Below, one piece after another: positions 1 to 10,093 of a stretch of DNA of 46,769 nucleotides (positions within the stretch are counted from its first letter, which is position 1; the number at the start of each line of letters is the position of its first letter). The notes beneath the pieces are model-generated. The model searched no databases. It had not been told where the DNA came from and saw only the letters and a program-made list of their open reading frames with translations. Both the position numbers and the translations under genes were made by a program. This DNA is from Clostridium prolinivorans (lineage in GTDB: Bacteria; Bacillota; Clostridia; Clostridiales; Clostridiaceae). The stretch lies in NCBI RefSeq assembly GCF_004011155.1, contig NZ_RJWG01000014.1, positions 1-46,769 on the forward strand, given 5' to 3'.

Positions 1-57
1 TATTCTCTGTTTAATTTTCAAAGACCAATCATTTCGCTGTCATCTGACAGCTTTTAT
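1..57 (-). other. 16S rRNA operon leader (5' end of transcript, gene outside window)
   Basis: Read on the minus strand, this stretch has a short hairpin (CTGTCA/TGACAG) and then GGTCTTTGAAAATTAAACAG. That is the conserved leader seen just upstream of 16S rRNA genes in clostridia and, in a similar form, in bacilli. The 16S gene itself would begin beyond position 1. The assignment rests on this motif and on the promoter immediately upstream. Confidence 0.75.
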
Positions 58-86
58 AGTTTATCATCTATTAATTTTTTTGTCAA
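58..86 (-). promoter_or_regulatory. rRNA operon promoter
   Basis: On the minus strand there is a perfect -35 TTGACA (81-86), a 17-bp spacer and a -10 of TAAACT (58-63), followed by the rRNA leader. The bases upstream of the -35 (87-118) are almost pure A/T and could act as an UP element. The SNF2 helicase gene ends only 33 bp upstream and reads in the same direction, so read-through into the rRNA operon is possible. Confidence 0.75.
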
Positions 87-118
87 CAATTTTTAATATA
101 TTTTTAAAAAATTACTTT

Positions 119-3100
119 TTATATTTTAAAAAGTTCTTCAATTTCCTCTTGTGTCATTTGTGATATTAAATTTTCTTCAACATTTTGCTCATCATTCATA
201 ACATTTTTTATTATAGATTTCTTTTTTTCTTGTATATTATATATCTTTTCTTCTATAGTTCCACGAGCTATAATTTTAATTACTTCTACAGTTTTCTTTT
301 GGCCTATTCTATGTGCTCTATCTGTAGCTTGATCTTCAACTGCAGGATTCCACCAAGGATCAAAATGAATAACAACATCTGCTCCTGTTAAATTAAGCCC
401 TGTACCCCCAGCTTTTAGAGAAATTAAAAATACACTTCCCTTTCCTTCATTAAATTGTTTAACCATTTTTCCTCTTTCTTCACTCTTTGTTTGCCCATCT
501 AAATACATATAATCAATTTTATTATTATCTAATCTTTTAGCAATATTTTTTAATACAGTAGTAAATTGAGAAAATAATAAAATTCTATGGCCTTTTATAA
601 TGCTTTCTTCAAGAAGATAATCTAATGCTTCCATCTTTCCGCTTTCTCCATTAAAATTTTCTACAAACACAGATGGATCGCAGCAGATTTGCCTAAGCCT
701 AGTTAACGTTGATAATATTTTAATTTTACTTTTATTAAAACCTTTTTCTTTTATTTCTTTAGAAATATCATTTTTAGCGTCTTCAATATAAGCTGCATAA
801 AGCTTTTTTTGTTCTTCTGACATCTCTACTACAAGTTTTTGTTCAATCTTTGGCGGCAGCTCTTTTATAACATCTTTTTTAAGCCTTCTTAAAATAAAAG
901 GCTTTATATGTTTATTAAGTTCTTCTAATGCTTTCATATCTTTGTTTTTAACTATAGGTATTTCATATTTTTGAGAAAATTTTCTATTAGATAGTAAATA
1001 ACCTGGCATTAAAAAATCAAAAATAGACCACAATTCAATAAGTGAATTCTCTATTGGAGTACCTGTTAATGCAAAATATCCATCTGCTTTTATATCTTTT
1101 ACTGATTGAGCATTAACAGAAGAAGGATTTTTAATTTGCTGAGCTTCATCTATTATACAATATCTGAATTTTATATTTTTATAACTTTCTATATCTTTTC
1201 TTATAAGAGGATAAGAAGTTATAACTATATCAAATTTTTCTATTTCTTTTACTTTTTCTTCTCTTTCTTCTTTGCTCCCGGAAAGAACTAAAACTTTTAA
1301 GTTCGGTGCAAATTTTTCTATTTCATTTTCCCAATTATATATTAAAGAAGTAGGTGCTACTACTAAAGATGGCTTTTTATTTTCATTATTTTCTTCTATT
1401 TCCGATTCGATAAATGCAATTGTTTGAAGTGTTTTCCCAAGCCCCATTTCATCTGCTAATATACCTCCAAATCCACAAGCAGCCAATGTTTTAAGCCATT
1501 TAAATCCAAATTTTTGATAGTCCCTCATTATACTTTCTAAATGTTTAGGAGGGGTAAAATCTATATCTTTTACTTCTTTAATAGTATTTACAAGTTCTCT
1601 GAATTTTTTATTTTTTTCTATTGAAATCTTACTATTTTTTAATTTTTCATCTATGTAAAAGGCATTATACTTTGAAAGCAAAACCTTTTGCTTTTCTAAA
1701 TCTGAAGCTTTTATATCAAGATATTCTACCATATTTCCTATATCTTGAATTTCCTCATTTTCAAGAAACACAAAATTGCCTTCTTTAAGTTTATAATATT
1801 TTTTCTTTTGTTTTATTGCTTCTAAAATGTTTTTAAGTTCTTTTTTATCTACTCCATCTATATTAAATGTAAATTCTAAAAGATCTTCATCGTTAAGTTT
1901 TATACTAGACTTAATATTTGAAGAAGTATAGACTTTCATATTTTTAAAGCTTTCAGAATAATAAATATCTGCATATTCCTGAAGTTTATTTATATCTTCT
2001 GTTAAAAACTGAATTATTTTTTCTTCATCTTTAAGAGCATACTTATATCTTTCCTCTTCAAATCCTATACTTTTTAATAACGCTATTAAATTTAATTCTT
2101 CTTTTATATTTCTTATTAAAATTTTATTATCATTATTTTTATAATTTTCATTTAAAGAATTTATTTGTATATCACCATAATTAAATATTACATCACATAA
2201 TATTGATTCTTCAACTTTATCAAAATATATAGTAGTTTTAAGATCTTCTCTATATAAATCTTTTTTTAACGATTCATCAATATTTATATTTTTACTTATC
2301 TCTTTTAAATTAGGTATAACATATGCTGCTACTTTTTCTATATCTTTTTTATTAAAAACCATACTTTTATTTGAAGAATTTATAACTTCATTAAAAAAAG
2401 GAATATATGTCTTAGCCTGATTTTCACTAGGCTTGTATATATTATTTTTATAAAAAAAATACTCTGCTTTTCTTGTTATAGGAATTGGAATATCATTGTT
2501 TTGCTTAATAATTAATCCATTACTATTTATTTTAATATCAAATTCTAAAGGAATATCTTCTTCTAATATAACTACATTTTCCATATTAATATCATTTATA
2601 ATAATATGAAATTTTTTACCTTTCATTAAATCTAAAAGCTTTTTTACCTGAGTATCATTCAAAAAAACTTTTTTACCCGAAAACACTCCTTTAAATTTAC
2701 CTAAAAATCTATTTCTATCAAGTGATGATATAAATTCATCCATTTCATATATTTCAACAAGTAAATCAATAATCTTTTTATCTTCGTATTTAAAATCAAA
2801 TATTTCAGGATCATAAATAAAATTTTTGCTAAATTCAATAACTTTATGTTTATTTTTTGCTACAGATAAAAATTCTTTTATATTTTTTATAACATATGTT
2901 TTGCCTTCACCAACCTTTAATTCAATTGAATTAAAAGTTTCTTCATTAAAGTTATTTATTTCAAATTTTATATCTAAATCCAGTTCCCTTTTATTAATTT
3001 TATCTGAATTGTTTATAATATTGTTTTTAAAATATTCAATTATTTCGTCAACATCCTTTGAAATTACTGTACCTTTTCTTTTCATTAATTCTTCTTTTTC

Positions 3101-3406
3101 TCTATTCCATTTTAATAATACTGCTACACAATGTTTACATATATTATTATTATTTATTGTATAAATACAATTACAATCATATTGTAAATTCCCAGTATCA
3201 ATTTCTATATCTAAATTTACATCATATACATTAATTCCATAAGCTGATTCAACTGATGATTTTATATGCAAAATATTTCCTTTACTTGATTCATACATAT
3301 TAAAGTCTATACTTCTTACTTTATTTCTTAAATATAAATCAAGTCCTCTAGAATATATTACATCCCCAATTTGTTTTTTCATAAGTTTTTCATCTATATC
3401 AAACAT
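119..3406 (-). CDS. SNF2-family DEAD/DEAH-box helicase with SWIM zinc finger
   Basis: A 1095-residue SWI2/SNF2 ATPase, presumably a double-stranded-DNA translocase that remodels protein-nucleic-acid complexes. An N-terminal SWIM finger is visible as C78-x-C80...C90-x-H92. A middle region of about 500 residues has no motif I recognise. The ATPase core follows: Walker A DEMGLGKT near residue 655, DEAQ box near 753, and the C-terminal helicase motif DRAHRIGQ near 1033. The start ATG has GAGGTGG just upstream. This SWIM plus SNF2 layout is common in Firmicutes, but the cellular substrate is not known. It appears to be a single-gene unit ending just before the rRNA promoter. Confidence 0.93.
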   Translation of the reverse strand: MFDIDEKLMKKQIGDVIYSRGLDLYLRNKVRSIDFNMYESSKGNILHIKSSVESAYGINVYDVNLDIEIDTGNLQYDCNCIYTINNNNICKHCVAVLLKWNREKEELMKRKGTVISKDVDEIIEYFKNNIINNSDKINKRELDLDIKFEINNFNEETFNSIELKVGEGKTYVIKNIKEFLSVAKNKHKVIEFSKNFIYDPEIFDFKYEDKKIIDLLVEIYEMDEFISSLDRNRFLGKFKGVFSGKKVFLNDTQVKKLLDLMKGKKFHIIINDINMENVVILEEDIPLEFDIKINSNGLIIKQNNDIPIPITRKAEYFFYKNNIYKPSENQAKTYIPFFNEVINSSNKSMVFNKKDIEKVAAYVIPNLKEISKNINIDESLKKDLYREDLKTTIYFDKVEESILCDVIFNYGDIQINSLNENYKNNDNKILIRNIKEELNLIALLKSIGFEEERYKYALKDEEKIIQFLTEDINKLQEYADIYYSESFKNMKVYTSSNIKSSIKLNDEDLLEFTFNIDGVDKKELKNILEAIKQKKKYYKLKEGNFVFLENEEIQDIGNMVEYLDIKASDLEKQKVLLSKYNAFYIDEKLKNSKISIEKNKKFRELVNTIKEVKDIDFTPPKHLESIMRDYQKFGFKWLKTLAACGFGGILADEMGLGKTLQTIAFIESEIEENNENKKPSLVVAPTSLIYNWENEIEKFAPNLKVLVLSGSKEEREEKVKEIEKFDIVITSYPLIRKDIESYKNIKFRYCIIDEAQQIKNPSSVNAQSVKDIKADGYFALTGTPIENSLIELWSIFDFLMPGYLLSNRKFSQKYEIPIVKNKDMKALEELNKHIKPFILRRLKKDVIKELPPKIEQKLVVEMSEEQKKLYAAYIEDAKNDISKEIKEKGFNKSKIKILSTLTRLRQICCDPSVFVENFNGESGKMEALDYLLEESIIKGHRILLFSQFTTVLKNIAKRLDNNKIDYMYLDGQTKSEERGKMVKQFNEGKGSVFLISLKAGGTGLNLTGADVVIHFDPWWNPAVEDQATDRAHRIGQKKTVEVIKIIARGTIEEKIYNIQEKKKSIIKNVMNDEQNVEENLISQMTQEEIEELFKI

Positions 3407-3744
3407 TATTCCACCTCAACTATATTTTGCATATTATAAATATCTAATTTCAAAAATAAACTCCTATTAAAATAATACTCATCTATTTTTAAAATAAATT
3501 TTTATTTGCTTAAACTATTTTATTTTACTAAGCTATATTTAGTTTTCATATTAAATACCTATATTAATATATTTTAAACAAAAAATTTAAATAATAAAAT
3601 AAATATTTATAAAACTTAATATTTATTTGTTAAATATTATTATTTTATTAAAAAGAGTAAATTTTTGTTATATAATAAATATATAATAATTGCACCAAAT
3701 TTTGGAGAATATAATTATATAAATTTAGAAAGGAGTAACAATAT
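3407..3744. other. AT-rich divergent intergenic region
   Basis: This 338-bp gap separates the divergent helicase and M16C protease genes and must hold both promoters. It is nearly all A/T. Apart from the ribosome-binding site GAAAGGAG at the right end, I see no strong -35/-10 pair, hairpin or repeat. Confidence 0.5.
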
Positions 3745-6672
3745 ATGAAACTTGAATTAAATAAAACATATAATGGTTTTAAATTACTTGAAGAAAAAAA
3801 TATTGAAGAATTAAATTCTATAGGAAGAATTTTTGAACATGAAAAAAGCGGGGCAAAATTATTTCATTTAGAAAACGATGATGATAATAAAGTTTTTTCA
3901 ATAAGTTTTAGAACACCTCCAAAAGACAGTACAGGGCTCACTCATATACTTGAGCATTCAGTACTTTGTGGTTCTAGAAAATTTCCATCAAAAGAGCCAT
4001 TTGTAGAACTTATAAAGGGATCTTTAAATACATTTTTAAATGCTATGACTTTCCCTGACAAAACAATGTATCCTGTTGCCAGCAGAAATCTTAAAGATTT
4101 CCATAATTTAATGGATGTATATCTTGATGCAGTTTTTTATCCTAACATATATAAATACCCTGAAATAATGATGCAAGAGGGTTGGCATTATGAATTAGAA
4201 AATAAAGATGATGAACTTACATATAAAGGTGTAGTTTATAATGAAATGAAGGGAGCTTTTTCTTCTCCAGAATCAATACTTATGAGAAAAATTCAAGAAT
4301 CTTTATTTCCTGATACTCCTTATAGTTTTGAATCTGGCGGAGATCCTGATGTAATACCAGAACTTACTTACGAGCAATTTATTAATTTTCACAAAAAATA
4401 CTATCATCCATCTAACAGCTATATTTTTCTTTATGGAGATATGGACATATTAGAAGAATTAAAATTTATTAATGAAGAATATCTAAATAATTTTAATAAA
4501 CTTGAGATAAATTCTGAAATTGCTGAGCAAAAACCTTTTATTGAAGAAAAAAAAGTTATATATAATTATCCTATTTCTTGCAATGAAAAAGAAGAAGATA
4601 AAACTTTTTTAAGTTTAAACTTTGTAATAGGTAAAGGAACTGATAAAGAATTATCTTTAGCTTTTGATATTATTGAACATCTATTGCTTGAAACTCCTGC
4701 AGCTCCATTAAAAAAAGCTTTAATTAATGCTAATTTAGGCAAAGATGTATTTGGTTCTTATGATAATAGTATATTACAGCCTACTTTCAGCATAGTAGTT
4801 AAAAATTCTAATGAAAATAAAATTGAAGATTTTAAAAAAGTTATATTTGATACTCTTACTACCCTTGTAAATAATGGAATAGATAAAAAGCTAATTGAAT
4901 CTTCAATTAATATTAAAGAATTTCAATTAAGAGAAGCTGAATATAATGGATACCCTAAAGGACTAATGTACGGAATAAGATGTATGGACAGTTGGTTATA
5001 TGGTGAAAGTCCTTTTGTGCATTTAGAATATCAAGAAGCTTTAAATTCTATAAAAAAAGCTCTTACAACAGATTATTTTGAAAAACTTATAAATAAATAT
5101 CTTATTAATAATCTTCATCGTTCTTTAGTTATAATAAAGCCAAAAAAAGGCCTTGCTGAAGAAAAAAATGAAGAACTTAGAAAAAAACTTGCAAATTATA
5201 AAGCTAGCCTATCAGAAACTGAAATTTCTAAAATTATTGAAAATACACATAAATTAAAAGAAAGACAAGAAACTCCTGATCCACAGGAAATATTAGAAAC
5301 TATACCTTTATTGTCATTAAAAGATATTGAAGTTAAAGCTGAAAAACTTCCTCTTTTAGAAAAAGATTTATTAGGAATAAAAACTCTCTTTCATCCATTA
5401 TTTACAAGTGGAATAGGATATGTAAATTTATATTTTGATTCAAGCACTGTTCCTCAAAATTTACTGCCTTATATTAGTTTATTATCTTCTATGCTTGGCA
5501 AAATAGGAACTGAAAAATACAGCTATGAAGAGCTTTCAAATATAATAAATATAAATACTGGCGGTATAAGATTTTCTGGAGATGCTTTTTCTGAATGTGG
5601 AAGTAACACTATTTTTTATCCTAAATTTTCAGTAAGATCTAAAGCTTTAATAACAAAACTTCCTAAACTTATGGAAATATTAGGTGAAATATTAACTCAC
5701 AGTAAATTCGACGATGAAAAACGTTTAAAAGAAATAATTCAAGAAATGAAATCAAGATTAGAAATGAGAATGTTACAAAGAGGTCATACTATAGCTGCTA
5801 AAAGAGTTTGTTCTTATTTTTCACCTATAGCCAAATATGAAGAAACTCTTATGGGATTATCTTTTTATAAATTTATCGTAAATTTAGAAAATAATTTTAA
5901 AGATAAGATTAACGAAATTATAGAAAATTTAAATAAAGTTTCTAAATTAATATTTAATAAAAATAATCTTCTTATAAGTTTTACTGCTGAAGATAAATAT
6001 TATAAAAATTTTGCAGAAAGTTTCCCTGCGTTATTTGAAAATTTAAATGACGAAAATTTATCTTATAATGAATATAAATTTGAATTTGGTGCATTAAATG
6101 AAGGACTTATGACTTCTTCTAAAGTTCAATATGTTGCTAAAGCATATAATTTTAAAGAATTAGGATATTCTTATAACGGACATCTGCAAGTCTTAAAAAC
6201 TATAATAGGCTATGATTATTTATGGAATAAAATTAGAGTTCAAGGAGGAGCTTATGGTGCCTTTGCTAATTTTCAGTGGGGAGGTAATACAGTTTTCAGC
6301 TCTTATAGAGATCCTAATTTAAAAGAAACTTTAGATGTTTATTCTAAAGCTGGAGATTTTATTAAAAATTTTGATGCAGATAATCGAGAAATGACAAAAT
6401 ATATAATTGGTACTATAAGTGAACTTGATTCACCATTGACACCTGCAATGAAAGCTCTTGTATCAGATGAATATTATATAAGACATGTAAGTTATGAATC
6501 TTTGCAAAAAGAAAGAACTGAAATACTAAATACTACTAAAGAGGATATTAAAAATCTTGCTGATTTAATTACCGATGTTATGAATCAAAATTATTTCTGT
6601 GTTCTTGGAAGTGAAGAAAAAATTAAAGATAATAAATATATATTCGGATCTATAATAAATGTATTTGAATAA
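3745..6672 (+). CDS. M16C-family zinc metalloprotease (presequence protease/insulinase-like)
   Basis: A 975-residue protein of the M16C group, which degrade peptides inside a closed chamber made of two halves. The inverted zinc motif H-x-x-E-H is at residues 67-71, within THILEHSVLCGSRKFP, a signature of the PreP/Cym1 type. The further zinc-binding Glu expected about 75-80 residues on fits the YNEMKGAF segment. No signal peptide is present, so it should be cytoplasmic. Full length for the family (about 970). The ATG is preceded by AAAGGAG, and a hairpin terminator follows closely. Its natural substrate is unknown; general peptide turnover is the likely role. Confidence 0.92.
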   Translation: MKLELNKTYNGFKLLEEKNIEELNSIGRIFEHEKSGAKLFHLENDDDNKVFSISFRTPPKDSTGLTHILEHSVLCGSRKFPSKEPFVELIKGSLNTFLNAMTFPDKTMYPVASRNLKDFHNLMDVYLDAVFYPNIYKYPEIMMQEGWHYELENKDDELTYKGVVYNEMKGAFSSPESILMRKIQESLFPDTPYSFESGGDPDVIPELTYEQFINFHKKYYHPSNSYIFLYGDMDILEELKFINEEYLNNFNKLEINSEIAEQKPFIEEKKVIYNYPISCNEKEEDKTFLSLNFVIGKGTDKELSLAFDIIEHLLLETPAAPLKKALINANLGKDVFGSYDNSILQPTFSIVVKNSNENKIEDFKKVIFDTLTTLVNNGIDKKLIESSINIKEFQLREAEYNGYPKGLMYGIRCMDSWLYGESPFVHLEYQEALNSIKKALTTDYFEKLINKYLINNLHRSLVIIKPKKGLAEEKNEELRKKLANYKASLSETEISKIIENTHKLKERQETPDPQEILETIPLLSLKDIEVKAEKLPLLEKDLLGIKTLFHPLFTSGIGYVNLYFDSSTVPQNLLPYISLLSSMLGKIGTEKYSYEELSNIININTGGIRFSGDAFSECGSNTIFYPKFSVRSKALITKLPKLMEILGEILTHSKFDDEKRLKEIIQEMKSRLEMRMLQRGHTIAAKRVCSYFSPIAKYEETLMGLSFYKFIVNLENNFKDKINEIIENLNKVSKLIFNKNNLLISFTAEDKYYKNFAESFPALFENLNDENLSYNEYKFEFGALNEGLMTSSKVQYVAKAYNFKELGYSYNGHLQVLKTIIGYDYLWNKIRVQGGAYGAFANFQWGGNTVFSSYRDPNLKETLDVYSKAGDFIKNFDADNREMTKYIIGTISELDSPLTPAMKALVSDEYYIRHVSYESLQKERTEILNTTKEDIKNLADLITDVMNQNYFCVLGSEEKIKDNKYIFGSIINVFE

Positions 6673-6676
6673 ATAT

Positions 6677-6706
6677 AAAGGATACAGTATTAAACTGTAT
6701 CCTTTT
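6677..6706. terminator. Bidirectional rho-independent terminator
   Basis: Twelve-base arms AAAGGATACAGT and ACTGTATCCTTT flank a 5-base loop, with T-rich sequence on both sides. It lies between the convergent protease and uracil-DNA glycosylase genes and can serve both. Confidence 0.85.
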
Positions 6707-6761
6707 CACTTTCCGCTAAAGCCACCCAAAGTTTTCTTTAAGTTTTAAATTCCATGTATAT

Positions 6762-7346
6762 TTATTCTTGATATTTATTCTGATTACTATTTAAAATTTC
6801 ATCATATTTTTTCCTTACACTCTTTAAATCATGCCAAAATAACTTTTTTTTACTTTCATCTCTAAATAATGCTGCTGGATGAAATGTTGCAATCATATAG
6901 CATCCTTTTCTTTCAATCCATTTACCTCTATCTCTTGTTATTTTCCAATCTTTGCTTATTACAAATTTCATAGCTACAGAACCTAAACAAACTATAATCT
7001 TAGGTCTTATTAAAGCTGCCTGATTTCTTAAATAAGGAAGACAAGTTAAAGCTTCTTCATCATAGGGAGTTCGATTATTTTCAGGTCTGCATTTGCATAC
7101 ATTACATATATAATAGTCTCTTTCTCTTAATAAATCTAACGCTGTTAATCCTTTTGTTAGAAGCTGCCCTGCTTTCCCTACAAATGGTTTACCAAGTCTA
7201 TCTTCATCTGCTCCAGGTGCTTCTCCAATAAACATAATAGGTGCTCTTAAATTTCCTTCTCCAAAAACAACATTTTTTCTGTTATTTTTCAGTTCACATT
7301 TTTCACATGTATTACACTGCTCATAGAGTTCTTTCCATTTAAGCAC
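6762..7346 (-). CDS. Family-4 type uracil-DNA glycosylase (Fe-S)
   Basis: A 194-residue member of the uracil-DNA glycosylase superfamily, of the iron-sulfur family-4 type that removes uracil from DNA in base-excision repair. Visible are N-terminal cysteines C11, C14 and C17, the GEAPGADED motif, a second Cys cluster ([12 protein letters not shown]...C), and the C-terminal HPAALFR motif that holds the catalytic-loop His. The longer reading starts at GTG (7355), but that codon overlaps the Shine-Dalgarno GGAG. The GTG at 7346 (protein MLKWKELY) is 8 bases downstream and is chosen. It could also be annotated as an SPO1 DNA-polymerase-related protein, the older name for the same family. Confidence 0.9.
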   Translation of the reverse strand: MLKWKELYEQCNTCEKCELKNNRKNVVFGEGNLRAPIMFIGEAPGADEDRLGKPFVGKAGQLLTKGLTALDLLRERDYYICNVCKCRPENNRTPYDEEALTCLPYLRNQAALIRPKIIVCLGSVAMKFVISKDWKITRDRGKWIERKGCYMIATFHPAALFRDESKKKLFWHDLKSVRKKYDEILNSNQNKYQE

Positions 7347-7500
7347 AATAACCACTCCAAAATTTACTAATATGAGTTTTTAATTTTCATTCTTTCTCTT
7401 GTAATTATATTCTCTATTGGTCAGCTTATTGCTAACTTTATTATACATTATTACCCTATGTTTTTTCACAACATTATTATATCACAATATCCTAAGAATA

Positions 7501-7530
7501 AAAAAATCAGCTTAAAAGCTGATTTTTTTA
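7501..7530 (-). terminator. Rho-independent terminator
   Basis: The inverted repeat TCAGCTT/AAGCTGA is bounded by A6 on the left and T7 on the right. On the minus strand it overlaps the stop codon of the ABC permease gene and ends that operon. It is symmetric, so it may also block transcription from the other side. Confidence 0.85.
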
Positions 7531-9192
7531 TTCTATTTTACTAAATAATTTTACTCCAACAGAAGTTAATAAAAAATATAAAATTAAATCAAAAGCACCA
7601 TAAATAACAGCCAATACTCCAAAAGCAGTCCATAGATTTAATTTAAGCCAAACAACAGCCCCAATAGTTAATGCTAAAATTATAAATCCTAAAATCATTG
7701 ATATTAAAGCATTCATATTATTTTTAACTGCCCTTTGTTCATTATCCCATAATAGTTTAGGGAACATTAAATCTATAAATATACCTACAAAATTTGTGAA
7801 AAATGTAATTATTATTGATAATATAGTAATCTGTATAATTAAATAAAAGGGTGGCTTTAATATTATAGAGGATGTCAATATTAAAAGTGCTAACCCTATA
7901 AAGTTTAATATTACACCTGATAATACTTTAGAAATAATTTGTTTTTTATAACTTATCGGAAGATATTTACATGTAAAAATGTATTTTCCTTCTCTAGATA
8001 TAGCTGTAGATGCTGTTGGATTAGATGTAGATATAAACATAATTACTCCAAAACATATTGCAATTACAATTCCTGATAAAGTAGAGCTATTTAATAAATT
8101 TCTAACCTTGCTTAATTCTTTCATCATATCCGGTTGAGATAAAAATGGTAAAAATAAAATTATAGGAAATAAAAAATTTATTACTACACAATTCATAAAG
8201 TAAGCTGGTGTCCTAAATAAAATTTTTAATTCTTTAATTAAATAGGCTCTTAAAATAGAATTTTCTTTAATATTTTTCTTTATTTCATATTTGCTTAATT
8301 TTCTCTGCTTTGATGAAGTTTCTGAAATACCAATAACACCTTTAAAATAAATTTTTTCCCCAATAAAGAGTAATATTAATATAAAAACTGCATTTATTAA
8401 TAAAAAAATAAATATGTTAAATAAGCCTTTTATTTCTCCACTATAAAGCATAGAATTTACTGCAAATTTTGTATTTGGAAATATAGTTTTTGAAGTTCCA
8501 ACTAATGAGTTTTTTCCCTGCATCATAATATTTATCATATCTTCAGTATTTTGGGTACTTGATCCTAATTTTTGAAAAATCCAATTAAATCCTAATCCAA
8601 TTGCAAGACCTAAAATACCAGAAACAGTTTTAAAAAGATCTTTATTTTTGGTAAGTGGAATAAATTTCATAATTACAATGCTTATAATAGATGAAATTAC
8701 TAAAGGTACAATAGGTAAAGTAAAAAAAACTATCGCTAAATATAAATAATAAATAGCACCTATATTGCTCATAACTCCGTAAATAATCATTATAGGAAGC
8801 AAGAATATAATTTCAGTTATATATTCATATATTAATACTACTGTAAACTTTGATCCTAATATTATAGATGGCTTTAATGGTAGTGGTAATAAATTTTCTA
8901 TATCTGATGAAAAATAAAAAGTATTTAAAACATAAAAAAATCCAAATATAAATATTATAAAATTAGATACTGAAATTACTAATTCAATCAATAATCCTTC
9001 TTGATTTATTTTAATAAGTTCTTCATAGGAAGCTTTTGCCATAGCTGCAAAACCAAAAATCATAGGTATAAAAGCTATAGCTATAAGTACAATAAAAGCT
9101 ATAGTTTTAGGGAGCTTTTTCTTATCCTTTTGTACTAAACTTTCTCCACTGCTTTTTAATAAAACTTTAGTTAAAATTAAAAATTTACTCAT
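7528..9192 (-). CDS. ABC exporter permease subunit
   Basis: A 554-residue membrane protein with about twelve hydrophobic segments and a charged loop near the middle (KQRKLSKYEIKKN). The pattern fits the putative ABC-exporter permeases of Firmicutes that pair with a single ATPase. Its start overlaps the end of the upstream ATPase gene by 8 bp (ATGAGTAA), so the two are probably translationally coupled. Substrate unknown. Its membrane topology and partner gene give the function; I recognise no residue motif that narrows the substrate. Confidence 0.82.
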   Translation of the reverse strand: MSKFLILTKVLLKSSGESLVQKDKKKLPKTIAFIVLIAIAFIPMIFGFAAMAKASYEELIKINQEGLLIELVISVSNFIIFIFGFFYVLNTFYFSSDIENLLPLPLKPSIILGSKFTVVLIYEYITEIIFLLPIMIIYGVMSNIGAIYYLYLAIVFFTLPIVPLVISSIISIVIMKFIPLTKNKDLFKTVSGILGLAIGLGFNWIFQKLGSSTQNTEDMINIMMQGKNSLVGTSKTIFPNTKFAVNSMLYSGEIKGLFNIFIFLLINAVFILILLFIGEKIYFKGVIGISETSSKQRKLSKYEIKKNIKENSILRAYLIKELKILFRTPAYFMNCVVINFLFPIILFLPFLSQPDMMKELSKVRNLLNSSTLSGIVIAICFGVIMFISTSNPTASTAISREGKYIFTCKYLPISYKKQIISKVLSGVILNFIGLALLILTSSIILKPPFYLIIQITILSIIITFFTNFVGIFIDLMFPKLLWDNEQRAVKNNMNALISMILGFIILALTIGAVVWLKLNLWTAFGVLAVIYGAFDLILYFLLTSVGVKLFSKIE

Positions 9193-9910
9193 TTTCAGTC
9201 AACTCCAAAAACATCTTTTCTAATGATTCATTAGACTTAAAATGCTCCCTCATTTCGTCTAAAGTCCCACAAAATAATATATTGCCTTTATTTATAATAG
9301 CTACTTTATCACATATTTTTTCAGCTACTTCTAATACATGAGTTGAAAAAAATACAGTTTTACCATTTGAAACATGCTCTCTCATCATTTCTTTTAATGT
9401 ATAAGAAGATTTAGGATCAAGCCCTGTTAAAGGTTCGTCTAAAATCCAAACTGAAGGTTCATGTATTAAAGCTCCAATAAGTACTATTTTTTGTCTCATA
9501 CCATGAGAATAGCTTTGTATTTTATCATTTAAAGAATCTATCATTTCAAATCTTTTAGAAAGTTTTTCAATTCTTTCTTCCCTAATTTCTTTTGGTACTT
9601 CATAAATATCTGCCATAAAATTTAAATATTCAAGTCCTTTAAGTCTTAAAAACATATCTGGATTATCAGGAACATATCCAAACTGTTTTTTAGCTTCAAT
9701 TGGATTGTCTTTTATACTTATACCGTTTATTTTTATTTCTCCACTATCACTATTTAAAATTCCAGTAATCATTTTAATAGTAGTACTCTTTCCCGCACCA
9801 TTAGGTCCTAAAAATCCGAAAATAACTCCTTCTGGTATTGTTAAGTTTAAATCGTTCACCGCCTTTGTAGTACCATTATAACTTTTGTTTACATTATTAA
9901 TTTCAATCAT
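9185..9910 (-). CDS. ABC transporter ATP-binding protein
   Basis: A 241-residue ATPase that powers the neighbouring permease. It has Walker A GPNGAGKS (35-42), an ABC signature variant YSHGMRQK, Walker B VWILDEPLTGLD and the STH switch. This is the DrrA/EcsA-like exporter class. A TTG five codons upstream is in frame, but the GGGGG ribosome-binding site lies between it and the ATG at 9910, so the ATG is chosen. The substrate cannot be told from sequence. Confidence 0.9.
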   Translation of the reverse strand: MIEINNVNKSYNGTTKAVNDLNLTIPEGVIFGFLGPNGAGKSTTIKMITGILNSDSGEIKINGISIKDNPIEAKKQFGYVPDNPDMFLRLKGLEYLNFMADIYEVPKEIREERIEKLSKRFEMIDSLNDKIQSYSHGMRQKIVLIGALIHEPSVWILDEPLTGLDPKSSYTLKEMMREHVSNGKTVFFSTHVLEVAEKICDKVAIINKGNILFCGTLDEMREHFKSNESLEKMFLELTENE

Positions 9911-9995
9911 ATAAATTTCCCCCAAATAAAAAATATTATTACTATATGTAATTATGTGATAATTATATATATAAAAATACCAATTTTCAAGTTAT

Positions 9996-10025
9996 GGTAA
10001 TCTGTATTATATAGTATTAATTACC
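9996..10025. promoter_or_regulatory. Imperfect 30-bp dyad, candidate operator of the ABC exporter
   Basis: The arms GGTAAT and ATTACC bound a 30-bp imperfect palindrome (about 22 of 30 positions symmetric) centred on a TATATA core. On the minus strand it contains a TATAAT that could be a -10. It sits about 90 bp upstream of the exporter ATPase start. No regulator gene is adjacent. A repressor site is an inference only. Confidence 0.35.
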
Positions 10026-10093
10026 GTTTATTGTTGCAAAATGTGTATTTTTTAGATAAATCTATAATTATCTTAATTTATCTTAATCTTTAA

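Noticed and set aside
2826-3164. ORF on the plus strand antisense to the helicase
   Set aside because: It is a shadow frame of the helicase gene: low-complexity Phe/Ile/Ser composition, no ribosome-binding site, no family resemblance. Other opposite-strand frames inside real genes were rejected likewise.
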